A DNA stretch of 34,940 nt from an uncultured Clostridia bacterium (GCA_947626295.1 CANQRS010000006.1:1-34940), one strand, 5' to 3'; shown: positions 1 to 8,687, numbered from the stretch's first letter. Translations and numbers: made by a program. Notes: generated by a model not told the origin, from the sequence alone.

Positions 1-102
1 AATAAAGAGAAAAATCAACTAAAAATACACAAAAATTTATAGGCAAAAATTTTGCCACGAATTACTTAACAGATACAATTTTATAGAATATAAAAATTTA
101 AT

Positions 103-131
103 TTGACATATAATAAAAAATGTAGTATACT
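103..131 (+). promoter_or_regulatory. sigma-A promoter for small RNA: TTGACA-N17-TATACT
   Basis: TTGACA 103-108, 17-nt spacer, TATACT 126-131; predicted start about 138. Confidence 0.75.
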
Positions 132-147
132 ATATTTAACTTAAGTT

Positions 148-175
148 ATTCAATGTGAGGTCATTTGAATAGCAC
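148..175 (+). repeat. direct repeat copy A of par-like locus (partner at 330-358)
   Basis: ATTCAA..TGAGGTCAT..TGAA(A)TAGCAC shared by both copies; copy A lies in the sRNA. Confidence 0.8.
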
Positions 176-212
176 GAACTAAATGGGTAGCAACATTTAG
201 TTCTATTTTTTT
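176..212 (+). terminator. intrinsic terminator of the small RNA
   Basis: GAACTAAATG-GGTAGCAA-CATTTAGTTC (10-bp perfect stem) followed by TATTTTTTT. Confidence 0.85.
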
Positions 213-215
213 GCG

Positions 216-249
216 AAAAAATAGAAGTGTAGTAGCAATACACTTCTAT
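216..249 (-). terminator. intrinsic terminator of the toxin mRNA
   Basis: Minus strand ATAGAAGTGTA-TTGCTAC-TACACTTCTAT (11-bp perfect stem) followed by a T run (complement of 216-220). Confidence 0.85.
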
Positions 250-258
250 CAACTATTT

Positions 259-345
259 CTAGTCTTGTTTGTCTTCTGGCTTTTTGTCTTCATATGTACT
301 TAACAGTAACACAATTAGACGCCAGATTAATTCAAATGAGGTCAT
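259..345 (-). CDS. 28-aa hydrophobic peptide, candidate Fst-like type I toxin (MTSFELIWRLIVLLLSTYEDKKPEDKQD)
   Basis: ATG at 345-343, TAG at 261-259; upstream AGAAAGGAGGTG Shine-Dalgarno; hydrophobic core followed by charged tail; own promoter and terminator. Confidence 0.7.
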   Translation of the reverse strand: MTSFELIWRLIVLLLSTYEDKKPEDKQD

Positions 346-358
346 CCTGAAATAGCAC
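330..358 (+). repeat. direct repeat copy B of par-like locus (covers toxin start codon)
   Basis: TGAGGTCAT at 337-345 identical to 156-164; ATAGCAC at 352-358 identical to 169-175. Confidence 0.8.
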
Positions 359-398
359 CTCCTTTCTCAAAGATTTCCTTTGGGAAAAGGATGTGTTT

Positions 399-427
399 AT
401 TATATCTAAATCTTTTACAAAAAACAA
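399..427 (-). promoter_or_regulatory. sigma-A promoter of toxin mRNA: TTGTTT-N17-TATAAT
   Basis: Minus strand -35 at 427-422, -10 at 404-399; predicted toxin transcript ~178 nt. Confidence 0.65.
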
Positions 428-581
428 TGTAATTTATAATCTTTTTATAATTTTCTTGCATTCATTTTTTTACATCCTTTTAAAATTTGCTCATTAAATT
501 TTTTCAATCACTTGTTACTATCTATTTACAATTTATTTCAAGTACTTTTAAGTTTTAAGAAAAAAGGGAAAAAAAAGGGAA

Positions 582-610
582 TTGATTATTACTAACTATG
601 ATAATATAAT
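582..610 (+). promoter_or_regulatory. promoter TTGATT-N17-TATAAT upstream of the regulator/xis/int genes
   Basis: TTGATT 582-587, TATAAT 605-610. Confidence 0.55.
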
Positions 611-722
611 TTTTTCAACAAATAAAGGTAAAGATGAGTATTTAGTGATAAATATTCATTTATATTACTATGCTCAAAATTTATTAGCAAAAATTTAACC
701 AATTATAAGGAGGTTTTTTATC

Positions 723-1130
723 ATGTCAAATAAAGAAAAAATTATTGATTTATTCTACAATAAACATTTAAAACCTATTGATATTTCTTTAGAACTAAAT
801 GTCAGTAATGCCTATATATCAAAAGTGATAAAGAAAGATTTTAGGTATCATAAAGAAAAAGATCAAAGGAAACAACAAAACAAACAAAAACATAAAGAAC
901 AGACCATCGAATACATAAAATTAAAACAAAAATCCAATAGAGATAGTTATGAAACTCTTAAAGCACAACTGAAACAAGATGCTAAAGAACTATCTTATTA
1001 TTTTGACATTTCAAATCGTAACTTTAGAAAATTCAATTCTAGTGCTTACAAGTATAATGCTAAAAAGAAAAGATTTGAAATAGATAGGAAATTAACCGTT
1101 TCGATAGATGTCCCAAAAGTAGTCTATTAA
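723..1130 (+). CDS. HTH DNA-binding protein of integrative element
   Basis: N-terminal HTH-like segment (LKPIDISLELNVSNAYISKVIKKD), SD AAGGAGG; position resembles the small regulator upstream of xis in Tn916-type elements. Confidence 0.6.
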   Translation: MSNKEKIIDLFYNKHLKPIDISLELNVSNAYISKVIKKDFRYHKEKDQRKQQNKQKHKEQTIEYIKLKQKSNRDSYETLKAQLKQDAKELSYYFDISNRNFRKFNSSAYKYNAKKKRFEIDRKLTVSIDVPKVVY

Positions 1131-1148
1131 TAAAAGGAGGTCAAATAA

Positions 1149-1355
1149 ATGGATATAAAAGAACAATATTCTATCATGTTTACTAATTACCCAGATATTA
1201 TAAACATTGAACAAATGCGAAATATGTTAGGTGGAATTAGTTTAACATTAGCATATAGACTTATTAAGGAAAATAAGATTAAAGCTATGAAAATAGGCAG
1301 ACAATATAAAATTCCAAAAGCTAATATAATTTCATATATTATCAATCAAAATTGA
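1149..1355 (+). CDS. xis: excisionase family (Xis/MerR-like HTH) protein
   Basis: 68 aa, NIEQMRNMLGGISLTLAYRLIKENKIKAMKIGRQYKIPK winged-helix excisionase pattern, immediately upstream of int. Confidence 0.8.
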   Translation: MDIKEQYSIMFTNYPDIINIEQMRNMLGGISLTLAYRLIKENKIKAMKIGRQYKIPKANIISYIINQN

Positions 1356-1393
1356 AAATAAATATATTTACACAAAAATAAGGAGGTCGTTTT

Positions 1394-2623
1394 ATGATAA
1401 CAGTAACAGCCACACTACAACAAAAGAAAAATATTTATTATGCTGTTTTATATTATAAAGATGAATTTAATAATATAAAACGAAAGTGGATTTCTACAAA
1501 ATTAAAAGTTAAGAATAATAAAAAACTTGCAGAAAGAAAAGTGGAAGAAATAAGATACGAATATGAAAAAAATCTAAATGAAAAGCCAACCATTTCTAAT
1601 TTAGATATTAATAATAAAGCTAATATAAAATTTTGCGATTTTATGATAAATTGGTTAGAAATTATAAAACCGCAAGTTGTTAAAACAACTTATGCAGGTT
1701 ATGAAAGAATCGTAAAAGGAAAAGTATATAACTATTTTAAGAAATTAGATATTTCACTTAAAGATTTAAAACCTTATCATATACAAGATTTTTATACAGA
1801 ATTATACAAATTAGGTTTAAAAGGAAATACAATTCTTCGATATCATGCAAATATTAGGAAAGCTTTGCAATATGCAGTAAAGTGTGAATTGATACTAACT
1901 AATCCAGCTGATAAAGTGGAAAAGCCTAAAAAAGAACAATATATAGCAACTTATTATAATAAATCAGAATTAAATAATTTATTCGTTGCTATACGAGATA
2001 CCCCTATAAAATTGCCAGTTCTTCTTGCAAGTTATTATGGACTTAGACGAAGTGAAGCACTTGGTATAAAATGGGATGCTGTTGATTTTGATAATAAAAC
2101 AATTATTATAAGACATACTATTTCACAAACTAAAGTAGATGGAACATTACAAATAGTTGCAGAAGATAAAACAAAAAATCAATCAAGTTATAGAACTTTA
2201 CCTTTAATTCCAGAAATGGAAGAATTACTTTTAGAAGAAAAATCAAAGCAAGAGTATAATAAGCAAATATTTAAAAAATCATATTTGAATACAAATGGTT
2301 ATGTTTGTGTAAATACAGATGGTTCTATTCTAAAACCTGATTATGTTTCACATAAATTTAATCAAATACTAAAAGATAATAATTTGAAGCCTATAAGATT
2401 TCATGATTTAAGGCACTCTTGTGCAAGTTTATTACTATCCAATAAAGTCAGTATGAAAGATATCCAAATATGGCTAGGTCATTCAAGTTACAATACTACT
2501 GCTAACATATACACACATGTAGATATAGAATCAAAACAAAATTCTGCTTTAGTAATCGGCAATAGCTTAAACTTTACCGATCTTAGTCAAGATGATGAAG
2601 AAAATGAAGAAATGGAGTTATAA
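1394..2623 (+). CDS. int: tyrosine recombinase/integrase, Tn916-type
   Basis: 409 aa; catalytic motifs YGLRRSEALGIKW, HDLRHSCAS, GHSSYNTTANIYTHV; SD AAGGAGG. Confidence 0.95.
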   Translation: MITVTATLQQKKNIYYAVLYYKDEFNNIKRKWISTKLKVKNNKKLAERKVEEIRYEYEKNLNEKPTISNLDINNKANIKFCDFMINWLEIIKPQVVKTTYAGYERIVKGKVYNYFKKLDISLKDLKPYHIQDFYTELYKLGLKGNTILRYHANIRKALQYAVKCELILTNPADKVEKPKKEQYIATYYNKSELNNLFVAIRDTPIKLPVLLASYYGLRRSEALGIKWDAVDFDNKTIIIRHTISQTKVDGTLQIVAEDKTKNQSSYRTLPLIPEMEELLLEEKSKQEYNKQIFKKSYLNTNGYVCVNTDGSILKPDYVSHKFNQILKDNNLKPIRFHDLRHSCASLLLSNKVSMKDIQIWLGHSSYNTTANIYTHVDIESKQNSALVIGNSLNFTDLSQDDEENEEMEL

Positions 2624-2753
2624 ATAAAAAATTGTTAGAAATGTTAGAAAATAAAAAATCCTTATTTTAGCTACTAAATAAAGACTTTATAAAAATAAAA
2701 TGTTATGAATTTTGTAGAACTTTTTGTAGAACTACAAAATTTTTTATAATTAA

Positions 2754-2788
2754 AACCTCAAGCTTAATCTTTCTAAACACTTGAGGTT
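2754..2788 (-). terminator. intrinsic terminator downstream of tRNA-Leu
   Basis: AACCTCAAG...CTTGAGGTT followed by TTAATT on the minus strand. Confidence 0.65.
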
Positions 2789-2792
2789 CTAA

Positions 2793-2880
2793 TGGTGCAG
2801 ATGGCCGGAATCGAACCGGCACGGTTTATTCAACCGCAGGATTTTAAGTCCTGTGCGTCTACCAGTTCCGCCACATCTGC
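2793..2880 (-). tRNA. tRNA-Leu (anticodon UAA), CCA encoded
   Basis: Minus strand GCAGATG...CATCTGCACCA acceptor; anticodon stem-loop CAGGACTTAAAATCCTG; T arm CCGGTTCGATTCCGG; long variable arm. Confidence 0.95.
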
Positions 2881-2913
2881 ATATTACTGGTATTTGCCCT
2901 AACGACAATGTTT

Positions 2914-2942
2914 ATTATATTATGATATTTGCAATTTGTCAA
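2914..2942 (-). promoter_or_regulatory. perfect consensus sigma-A promoter of tRNA-Leu: TTGACA-N17-TATAAT
   Basis: -35 complement at 2937-2942, -10 complement at 2914-2919. Confidence 0.85.
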
Positions 2943-3131
2943 TAGTAAAAAGCAAAAAATTTCAATTTATTTATATATATTTCCATAATATTCCATTTCC
3001 CTTTATTTATATAGTTTCATTTTAATATAATCAAATTTTGTAGAAAAAAAGAAAATTTTTAATAATTATGTATAAAAAAAGAATTTAAGGAGATTATAGT
3101 ATTGAAACCAAAAAGAAAGGAATTATATATT

Positions 3132-4247
3132 ATGAAAACAAAAAAATTATTTTTATTATTACTAGTATCATTATTTGTTTTGATACTTACTCCAATTTCT
3201 TCTTTTGCTGATTCTACTTCTGTAGAAGATGAAGAAAATTTCAAAAATGCTATTCAAAATGCAGCAAATGGAGACTCTATCTCTTTAGCAGCAGATATTA
3301 AATTAACAGCACCTATAGAAATTACTGATAAAAATATAGCTATTAATGGTAATGGTCATACTATATCTGCAGAAAGTTCCAACTGGAATCCAAATGGAGC
3401 AAACAGCACATTACTTACAGCCGGTGCTGGTGCAAAACTTAATTTAGTTAATCTAAAATTAGCTAATAGTCCAAAATATGGTGTACAAGCTTATAATGGT
3501 GGATATGTTATTTTAGATAATGTTACAATTTCAGATTGTGCTTACGGAGGTGTACTTGTTAATGCTGGTACAGTTGAAGTAAAAAAATTAGATTTAGGTC
3601 ACAATGGTAAAGAAAATTCTAACAATGGTATAGAATTGGCAAAATCATCAGCTCTTTCTGAAAGTGAAAATAGACCTACTTTAAAAATGAATGGTACTAT
3701 TTCATCAAATCAAACAGAAAATGTAATTTATGTTGATATCGATGACCCTTCAACATCAATTGAAATAATCAATTCAGATGATAGTGAAAACAAGATATTT
3801 TTAAATGATAACAAATTAGTTGTTGCTGATAAAGAAAATAAAATTTTATTTGAAAGTAGTGAAATTGAAGGTATAGATATTGACAGTGAAAATTATGTAG
3901 AAAATATTACTTTAACAATTATGTTAAATGATAAAACTGAAACTATTTCATTAACACCTGGTACTACTTTAAAGAAGGAAGATTTAATTTCAAAAATTGA
4001 TTTAGAAAAATTAGGTTTAAATAACTATACTATAGACGGATTCTATTTAGATGCTGAATTTACAGCTGAATTTGATTTTGAAACTGCTATTACAGAAAAT
4101 AAAACTATTTATGCTAAACTTACTGAAAAAGAGAAAGAAAAAGATGAAACTCCAAAAACAGGAACAGATAATTTATTAGATATAGCAATATTTACTTTGA
4201 TAGTATCAATAGTATCACTTACCTTATTAAACAGAAAGGATTATTAA
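3132..4247 (+). CDS. secreted surface protein with beta-helix-like region, InlB B-repeat-like domain and C-terminal TPKTG sorting signal
   Basis: Signal peptide MKTKKLFLLLLVSLFVLILTPISSFA; ends ETPKTGTDNLLDIAIFTLIVSIVSLTLLNRKDY; the ORF track begins at an upstream TTG (3102), ATG at 3132 preferred. Confidence 0.8.
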   Translation: MKTKKLFLLLLVSLFVLILTPISSFADSTSVEDEENFKNAIQNAANGDSISLAADIKLTAPIEITDKNIAINGNGHTISAESSNWNPNGANSTLLTAGAGAKLNLVNLKLANSPKYGVQAYNGGYVILDNVTISDCAYGGVLVNAGTVEVKKLDLGHNGKENSNNGIELAKSSALSESENRPTLKMNGTISSNQTENVIYVDIDDPSTSIEIINSDDSENKIFLNDNKLVVADKENKILFESSEIEGIDIDSENYVENITLTIMLNDKTETISLTPGTTLKKEDLISKIDLEKLGLNNYTIDGFYLDAEFTAEFDFETAITENKTIYAKLTEKEKEKDETPKTGTDNLLDIAIFTLIVSIVSLTLLNRKDY

Positions 4248-4253
4248 TATATT

Positions 4254-4288
4254 AAAAGCCTACATTAGTATAATACTGTAGGCTTTTT
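4254..4288 (+). terminator. intrinsic terminator
   Basis: AAAAGCCTACA...TGTAGGCTTTTT. Confidence 0.85.
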
Positions 4289-4298
4289 CTCTTAATAT

Positions 4299-5141
4299 GT
4301 GAATAATATGAATAAATTTAAAAAAATTTTTTTTATAATTTTAATTGCTAGTTCAATTATATATATTTTTTTATTTTTTTATGATGCCTATAATGCTAAA
4401 AAACAATCAAATTTATTAAATGATATTTCTATTGAAAACGCTGTTGAAACTCAAGAGAACATTATTTCTGAAGGTTCAGAAAGTGAAACTCCTAATGAGC
4501 AAAATGAAACACCTACTAAGCAAGAGGACTCCCCTTCTATAGACATAGACAAAAAGAATGAAAGAATTATTAAAGTAAAAGAACTACAAAAAGAAAATTC
4601 CGATATAATCGGTTGGATTGAAATTGAAAATACTGATATAAATTATCCTGTTTTACAAACTTCAAATAATAGTTATTATATGACCCACAATTACAAAAAA
4701 CAATATTCAAAAAATGGTTCTATTTTTTTAGATAAAGATTATAAATGGAATCCTCCTAGTAGCAATTTACTTATATATGGTCATAATATGAAAAGTAGTA
4801 ATGCTATGTTTAAAGGATTGTTAAAATATAGCAGCAAAAAATATTATCAACAACATCCCACTATAAGATTTACAACTAATAATGAAGATTCTACTTTTGA
4901 AATTATCTCAGTTTTTAAATCAAGGGTATATTATAAATCCGAAAAAAATGTATTTAGATATTATTACTTTATAAATAGTAACAATGAAAACGAATTTAAT
5001 GAATTTGTCAATAATGCCAAAAATTCATCTTTATATGATACTGGTAAAACAGCTGTATATGGAGAACAATTAATGACTCTATCCACTTGCTCATATCACA
5101 CAACAGATGGAAGGTTTGTAATTGTTGCAAAAAAAATATAA
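4299..5141 (+). CDS. class B-like sortase
   Basis: N-terminal TM; NYPVLQTSNNSYYMTHNY, LLIYGHNM (His), TLSTCSY (Cys), DGRFVIVAKKI (Arg); start GTG 4299 or ATG 4308. Confidence 0.9.
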   Translation: MNNMNKFKKIFFIILIASSIIYIFLFFYDAYNAKKQSNLLNDISIENAVETQENIISEGSESETPNEQNETPTKQEDSPSIDIDKKNERIIKVKELQKENSDIIGWIEIENTDINYPVLQTSNNSYYMTHNYKKQYSKNGSIFLDKDYKWNPPSSNLLIYGHNMKSSNAMFKGLLKYSSKKYYQQHPTIRFTTNNEDSTFEIISVFKSRVYYKSEKNVFRYYYFINSNNENEFNEFVNNAKNSSLYDTGKTAVYGEQLMTLSTCSYHTTDGRFVIVAKKI

Positions 5142-5216
5142 TTTCACAAAACTATTGAAAAATTCATAATATGAGTATATAATTATAGAATAGACAATGA
5201 ATTTATTAAATAGGGG

Positions 5217-6605
5217 TTGAATAATATGCCAAATATAGCAAACTTAAAAAAATATAATAAAATACATTTAGTTGGAATTGGTGGCGTAAGTATGAGTGGT
5301 ATTGCAGAAATACTTAACAGCTGGGGATTTGAGGTTACCGGAAGTACAAATGTTGAAACTGATATTACTAAAAAACTTCAAAATGATGAAATTAAAGTAA
5401 CTAACGGTCATCACGCCGAAAACGTTGTCGGAAGTGATATTGTTGTTTATACAGCAGCAATACAAGAGGATAATATAGAATTACAAACAGCCAGAAATCT
5501 AGGCATTCCAACTATAGAAAGAGCTAAATTTTTAGGTGAAATAACAAAGTGTTACTCTGATACAATAACAGTAGCTGGTACTCACGGAAAAAGTACTACA
5601 ACATCAATGGTAGCATTATGTTTTTTAGAGGCTTTAAAAAATCCTAGCATTCAAGTAGGTGCAGAACTTAGTCAAATAGGTGGAAATTATAAAGTAGGTA
5701 ATAGCGAATATTTTATAATAGAAGCTTGCGAATATGTGGAAAGCTTTTTAAAATTCAGTCCAAAGGCTGAAATTATTCTAAATATTGATAATGACCATTT
5801 AGATTATTTCAAAACATTTGACCACATAAAGGAAGCTTTTATAAAATATGTTGAATTATTACCTAACAATGGTATTTTAGTAGTAAATGGAGATGACAAA
5901 AACTGTTTAGATTTACCAACATATACTAGAGCCAAATCATTGACTTACGGAATTAGCAATAAAAATGTAGACTTTTTTGCTGTAAATATAGTCTTTGATG
6001 ATAATGGCTTTCCAGAATTTGATGTTTACTGTCACGATAAATTTTATACTAGAATTAAACTTAGTGTCCCTGGTATGCACAATGTTTTAAATTCCTTAGG
6101 TTGTATTGCCTTATGTAATGAATATGGGATTAGTGCAGAAACAATAAAAAATGCGTTACTACAATATACTGGTGTTGGACGTAGATTTGAATTTAAAGGA
6201 ACACTAAATGGTGCAAGTATATATGATGATTATGGTCATCATCCTACAGAAATCATTGCAACAGCAAAAGCTTTAATGAACAAGCAATACAATAAATCTT
6301 GGATTGTTTTTCAACCACATACTTATAGTAGAACTAAACTTTTAATGGATGACTTTGCCAAAGCATTACTTAATTTCGACCATATTATTATTTTAGATAT
6401 ATATGCAGCTAGAGAATCTAATACTTATGGTATAACGTCAAAAGATTTAGTTCAAAAGCTTAATTTACTTGGAAAAACTGCTCATTACATCCCAGATTTT
6501 AATGATTGCGTATCTTTCTTAAAAGATAATGTTAAAGAAAATGATATTATACTTACTCAAGGGGCTGGAACAGTTACTCAAATTGGAAAAATGTTAACAG
6601 AGTAA
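5217..6605 (+). CDS. murC: UDP-N-acetylmuramate--L-alanine ligase
   Basis: KIHLVGIGGVSMSGIAEIL, TVAGTHGKSTTTSMVA, DDYGHHPTEI; likely start ATG 5226. Confidence 0.95.
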   Translation: MNNMPNIANLKKYNKIHLVGIGGVSMSGIAEILNSWGFEVTGSTNVETDITKKLQNDEIKVTNGHHAENVVGSDIVVYTAAIQEDNIELQTARNLGIPTIERAKFLGEITKCYSDTITVAGTHGKSTTTSMVALCFLEALKNPSIQVGAELSQIGGNYKVGNSEYFIIEACEYVESFLKFSPKAEIILNIDNDHLDYFKTFDHIKEAFIKYVELLPNNGILVVNGDDKNCLDLPTYTRAKSLTYGISNKNVDFFAVNIVFDDNGFPEFDVYCHDKFYTRIKLSVPGMHNVLNSLGCIALCNEYGISAETIKNALLQYTGVGRRFEFKGTLNGASIYDDYGHHPTEIIATAKALMNKQYNKSWIVFQPHTYSRTKLLMDDFAKALLNFDHIIILDIYAARESNTYGITSKDLVQKLNLLGKTAHYIPDFNDCVSFLKDNVKENDIILTQGAGTVTQIGKMLTE

Positions 6606-6611
6606 ATTAAT

Positions 6612-6650
6612 AGAGAATATTAACTTATATAAGCTAATATTCTCTTTTTT
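6612..6650. terminator. bidirectional terminator between murC and the pilus operon
   Basis: AGAGAATATTA...TAATATTCTCTTTTTT between convergent genes. Confidence 0.75.
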
Positions 6651-6674
6651 ATAAATATAAAATTCAAATTATAA

Positions 6675-8687
6675 TTATGTTTCTCCATCATTATAAGTTA
6701 TATTGCCTTCCACATTTCCATCACCGTCTTCATCATAATTACGATAAGCATCTCCTGAATAATAATTTTTTAAATAAAACCAGTTTTCTATGCTTTGATT
6801 AGCAGTTCGTACCTCTACCCTATTTGAGCCTCCTGTGCCTTCTCCTGCATATTCATACTTTCTAGTTATTGGTATTTCTGTATTTTGGTCTTCATAATTT
6901 AATCCATTATTTACATTATACACTCCTAATCGCTCTCTCGCTAATCCTGCATAATATGCTCTTTTTAAAGCCGTAATATTACTTCCTTTACCCACATATT
7001 CTGGTCTTGATGTTTCAGACAAATTTCTCATATATTGGTACATATCCGAATATGCAATACTATTAATTCCTGAACTTCCAACTATACTTGTATAACTTCC
7101 ATAAAACCCTTTCATAGGATAATAATATTTATTTTTTCCATTTAACATCTTTTGAAAATTTAATTTTGAAATTCCTGCATAATACCCAGTTGCTGATTTA
7201 TCAATAATTCCACCTTCTGTTATTAATGTTCTATCATTTGCTGCACAATATATTCCCTTATCCTCTGGTATGGTAGTAGTACTACTTTTTAATATATATA
7301 TATCATCCTCATCAACATATTCTTTATTTAAAGTATTTGGAATAACACAATAATTATTGTATTTATTTTGTCCTATACGCATTCCTTGCAAAAATGTTGT
7401 TACACATACATTATTCTCTAATTTCCCCCAATCACTCTCTGAAATTTTAGGCATCAAATATTCTTCTGTTGAACTTGTATATTGCTTAAATCCCGATATT
7501 GCTTGAGTTAAATTTGTTTCTATTATTCTTCTTATTACCTCTGCTCTATGTAAATTAAAATTTGAATTTGAATCTTGAATTTGTGTTCCCGAAGAAATTT
7601 CAAATATTGGATTATCATTTGAAAATAATTGAGTTCCATCAATTCCCTCATCATTTATCCCTATAATTTCACCTTGACTCGGTTTTAAATTCCCTAAATT
7701 ATAATCATTTGGTCCATCTCCTAATACTCTTTCAGTAAACTCTTTAGCGTTTTTTAAATAAACATACGGACTTTTATTTGTAGTTATAGCATTTTCATAT
7801 AGCGCAAATATCTCTCCTCCTACATTAAAGTGTTCAACTCCATCAGAGGAAGTAACATTCTCACCTTTAGAAGCAACTACATGCTCGTTCCCCAATCCAT
7901 CATAATAAATTATCTTGTCCTGACTCTCTCCCGGACCATCATTTAAATAAAACTTTGTACCATCTATTTTGACATAAGAACGTTCTATAGTTTCAGTATC
8001 TCCTGTTTTTATTACTTCTTTCATATTTTCTCTATCATTGCTTCTAAAAGTTATTCCATCATAAGTATAACCTGATGATGGGCTTCCTGTTATTCCTGTC
8101 ATTAAATATCCAGAATCATAAACATATTTTCCTTTTATATATCCATCTATTGTAATATAATTATCTAATGTATATGTGATTACAAAATCATTGCTATTAT
8201 TAATTTTATATCTACAATTATAGTAAATATAATTTTTTAATCCTTCCCTAATAGCTCCGTCTCTAGAATAATTTTCATCATATTGTTTATTATCATCATC
8301 TGAATTATCTAATCCTGTAAGAGTATTAACATAAGGTGAATATATATAATATCCATCATATAACGAAAATACTACTGCTGGTACATACTTTTGCATCATT
8401 TGTGTATCATTTCCGAGATAACCAAAGTTTACTACTAATGAATTAAAAAATGCATTTACAACTGCCTGTAAATTATCTGTTTTTGATGTTGCCCTATCTG
8501 ATATTGCATTATTTACTGTATTTAACTGAAATGCTTTTACTGCATCATAAGTAGCACTTGATAAGTTTTCATCATACCCCATCTCTATTTTCTTTAATTC
8601 AATTCGACTACTGATATATTGAGAACATACTATTGAAATAGGCAATATTATTATTATAAAAATTACAGCTAAATATTGTATTTTCAT
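6675..8687 (-). CDS. large pilus-locus protein with N-terminal TM (TadE/G-like or tip candidate)
   Basis: 670 aa, N-terminal MKIQYLAVIFIIIILPISIVCSQYISSRIE, last gene of the Tad-like cluster; identity inferred from context. Confidence 0.5.
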   Translation of the reverse strand: MKIQYLAVIFIIIILPISIVCSQYISSRIELKKIEMGYDENLSSATYDAVKAFQLNTVNNAISDRATSKTDNLQAVVNAFFNSLVVNFGYLGNDTQMMQKYVPAVVFSLYDGYYIYSPYVNTLTGLDNSDDDNKQYDENYSRDGAIREGLKNYIYYNCRYKINNSNDFVITYTLDNYITIDGYIKGKYVYDSGYLMTGITGSPSSGYTYDGITFRSNDRENMKEVIKTGDTETIERSYVKIDGTKFYLNDGPGESQDKIIYYDGLGNEHVVASKGENVTSSDGVEHFNVGGEIFALYENAITTNKSPYVYLKNAKEFTERVLGDGPNDYNLGNLKPSQGEIIGINDEGIDGTQLFSNDNPIFEISSGTQIQDSNSNFNLHRAEVIRRIIETNLTQAISGFKQYTSSTEEYLMPKISESDWGKLENNVCVTTFLQGMRIGQNKYNNYCVIPNTLNKEYVDEDDIYILKSSTTTIPEDKGIYCAANDRTLITEGGIIDKSATGYYAGISKLNFQKMLNGKNKYYYPMKGFYGSYTSIVGSSGINSIAYSDMYQYMRNLSETSRPEYVGKGSNITALKRAYYAGLARERLGVYNVNNGLNYEDQNTEIPITRKYEYAGEGTGGSNRVEVRTANQSIENWFYLKNYYSGDAYRNYDEDGDGNVEGNITYNDGET

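Larger units (their letters stand above)
138..212 (+). ncRNA. candidate antisense antitoxin RNA (RNAII-like), ~75 nt
   Basis: Consensus promoter at 103-131 and intrinsic terminator at 176-212 define a short transcript containing a near-copy, antisense in polarity, of the toxin mRNA start region. Confidence 0.7.
1..2790 (+). mobile_element. int/xis-proximal end of a Tn916-type integrative (conjugative) element; left part lies outside the window
   Basis: Consecutive HTH regulator, 68-aa Xis-like and 409-aa tyrosine integrase ORFs ending just before a tRNA-Leu 3' end; exact boundary not determined. Confidence 0.7.

Noticed and set aside
42-56. Perfect palindrome GGCAAAAATTTTGCC
   Set aside because: Short AT-rich palindrome with no adjacent context to assign a function.
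151-164. Minus-strand ATGACCTCACATTGA (MTSH*) in the left repeat as a second, decayed toxin copy
   Set aside because: It lies in the plus-strand sRNA between its promoter and terminator; the repeat is better explained as the antisense pairing region than as a coding remnant.
3036-3045. Third copy of TTTTGTAGAA beyond the tRNA as an att duplication flanking it
   Set aside because: Ten AT-rich bases are easily found by chance here; it would also put the tRNA inside the element.
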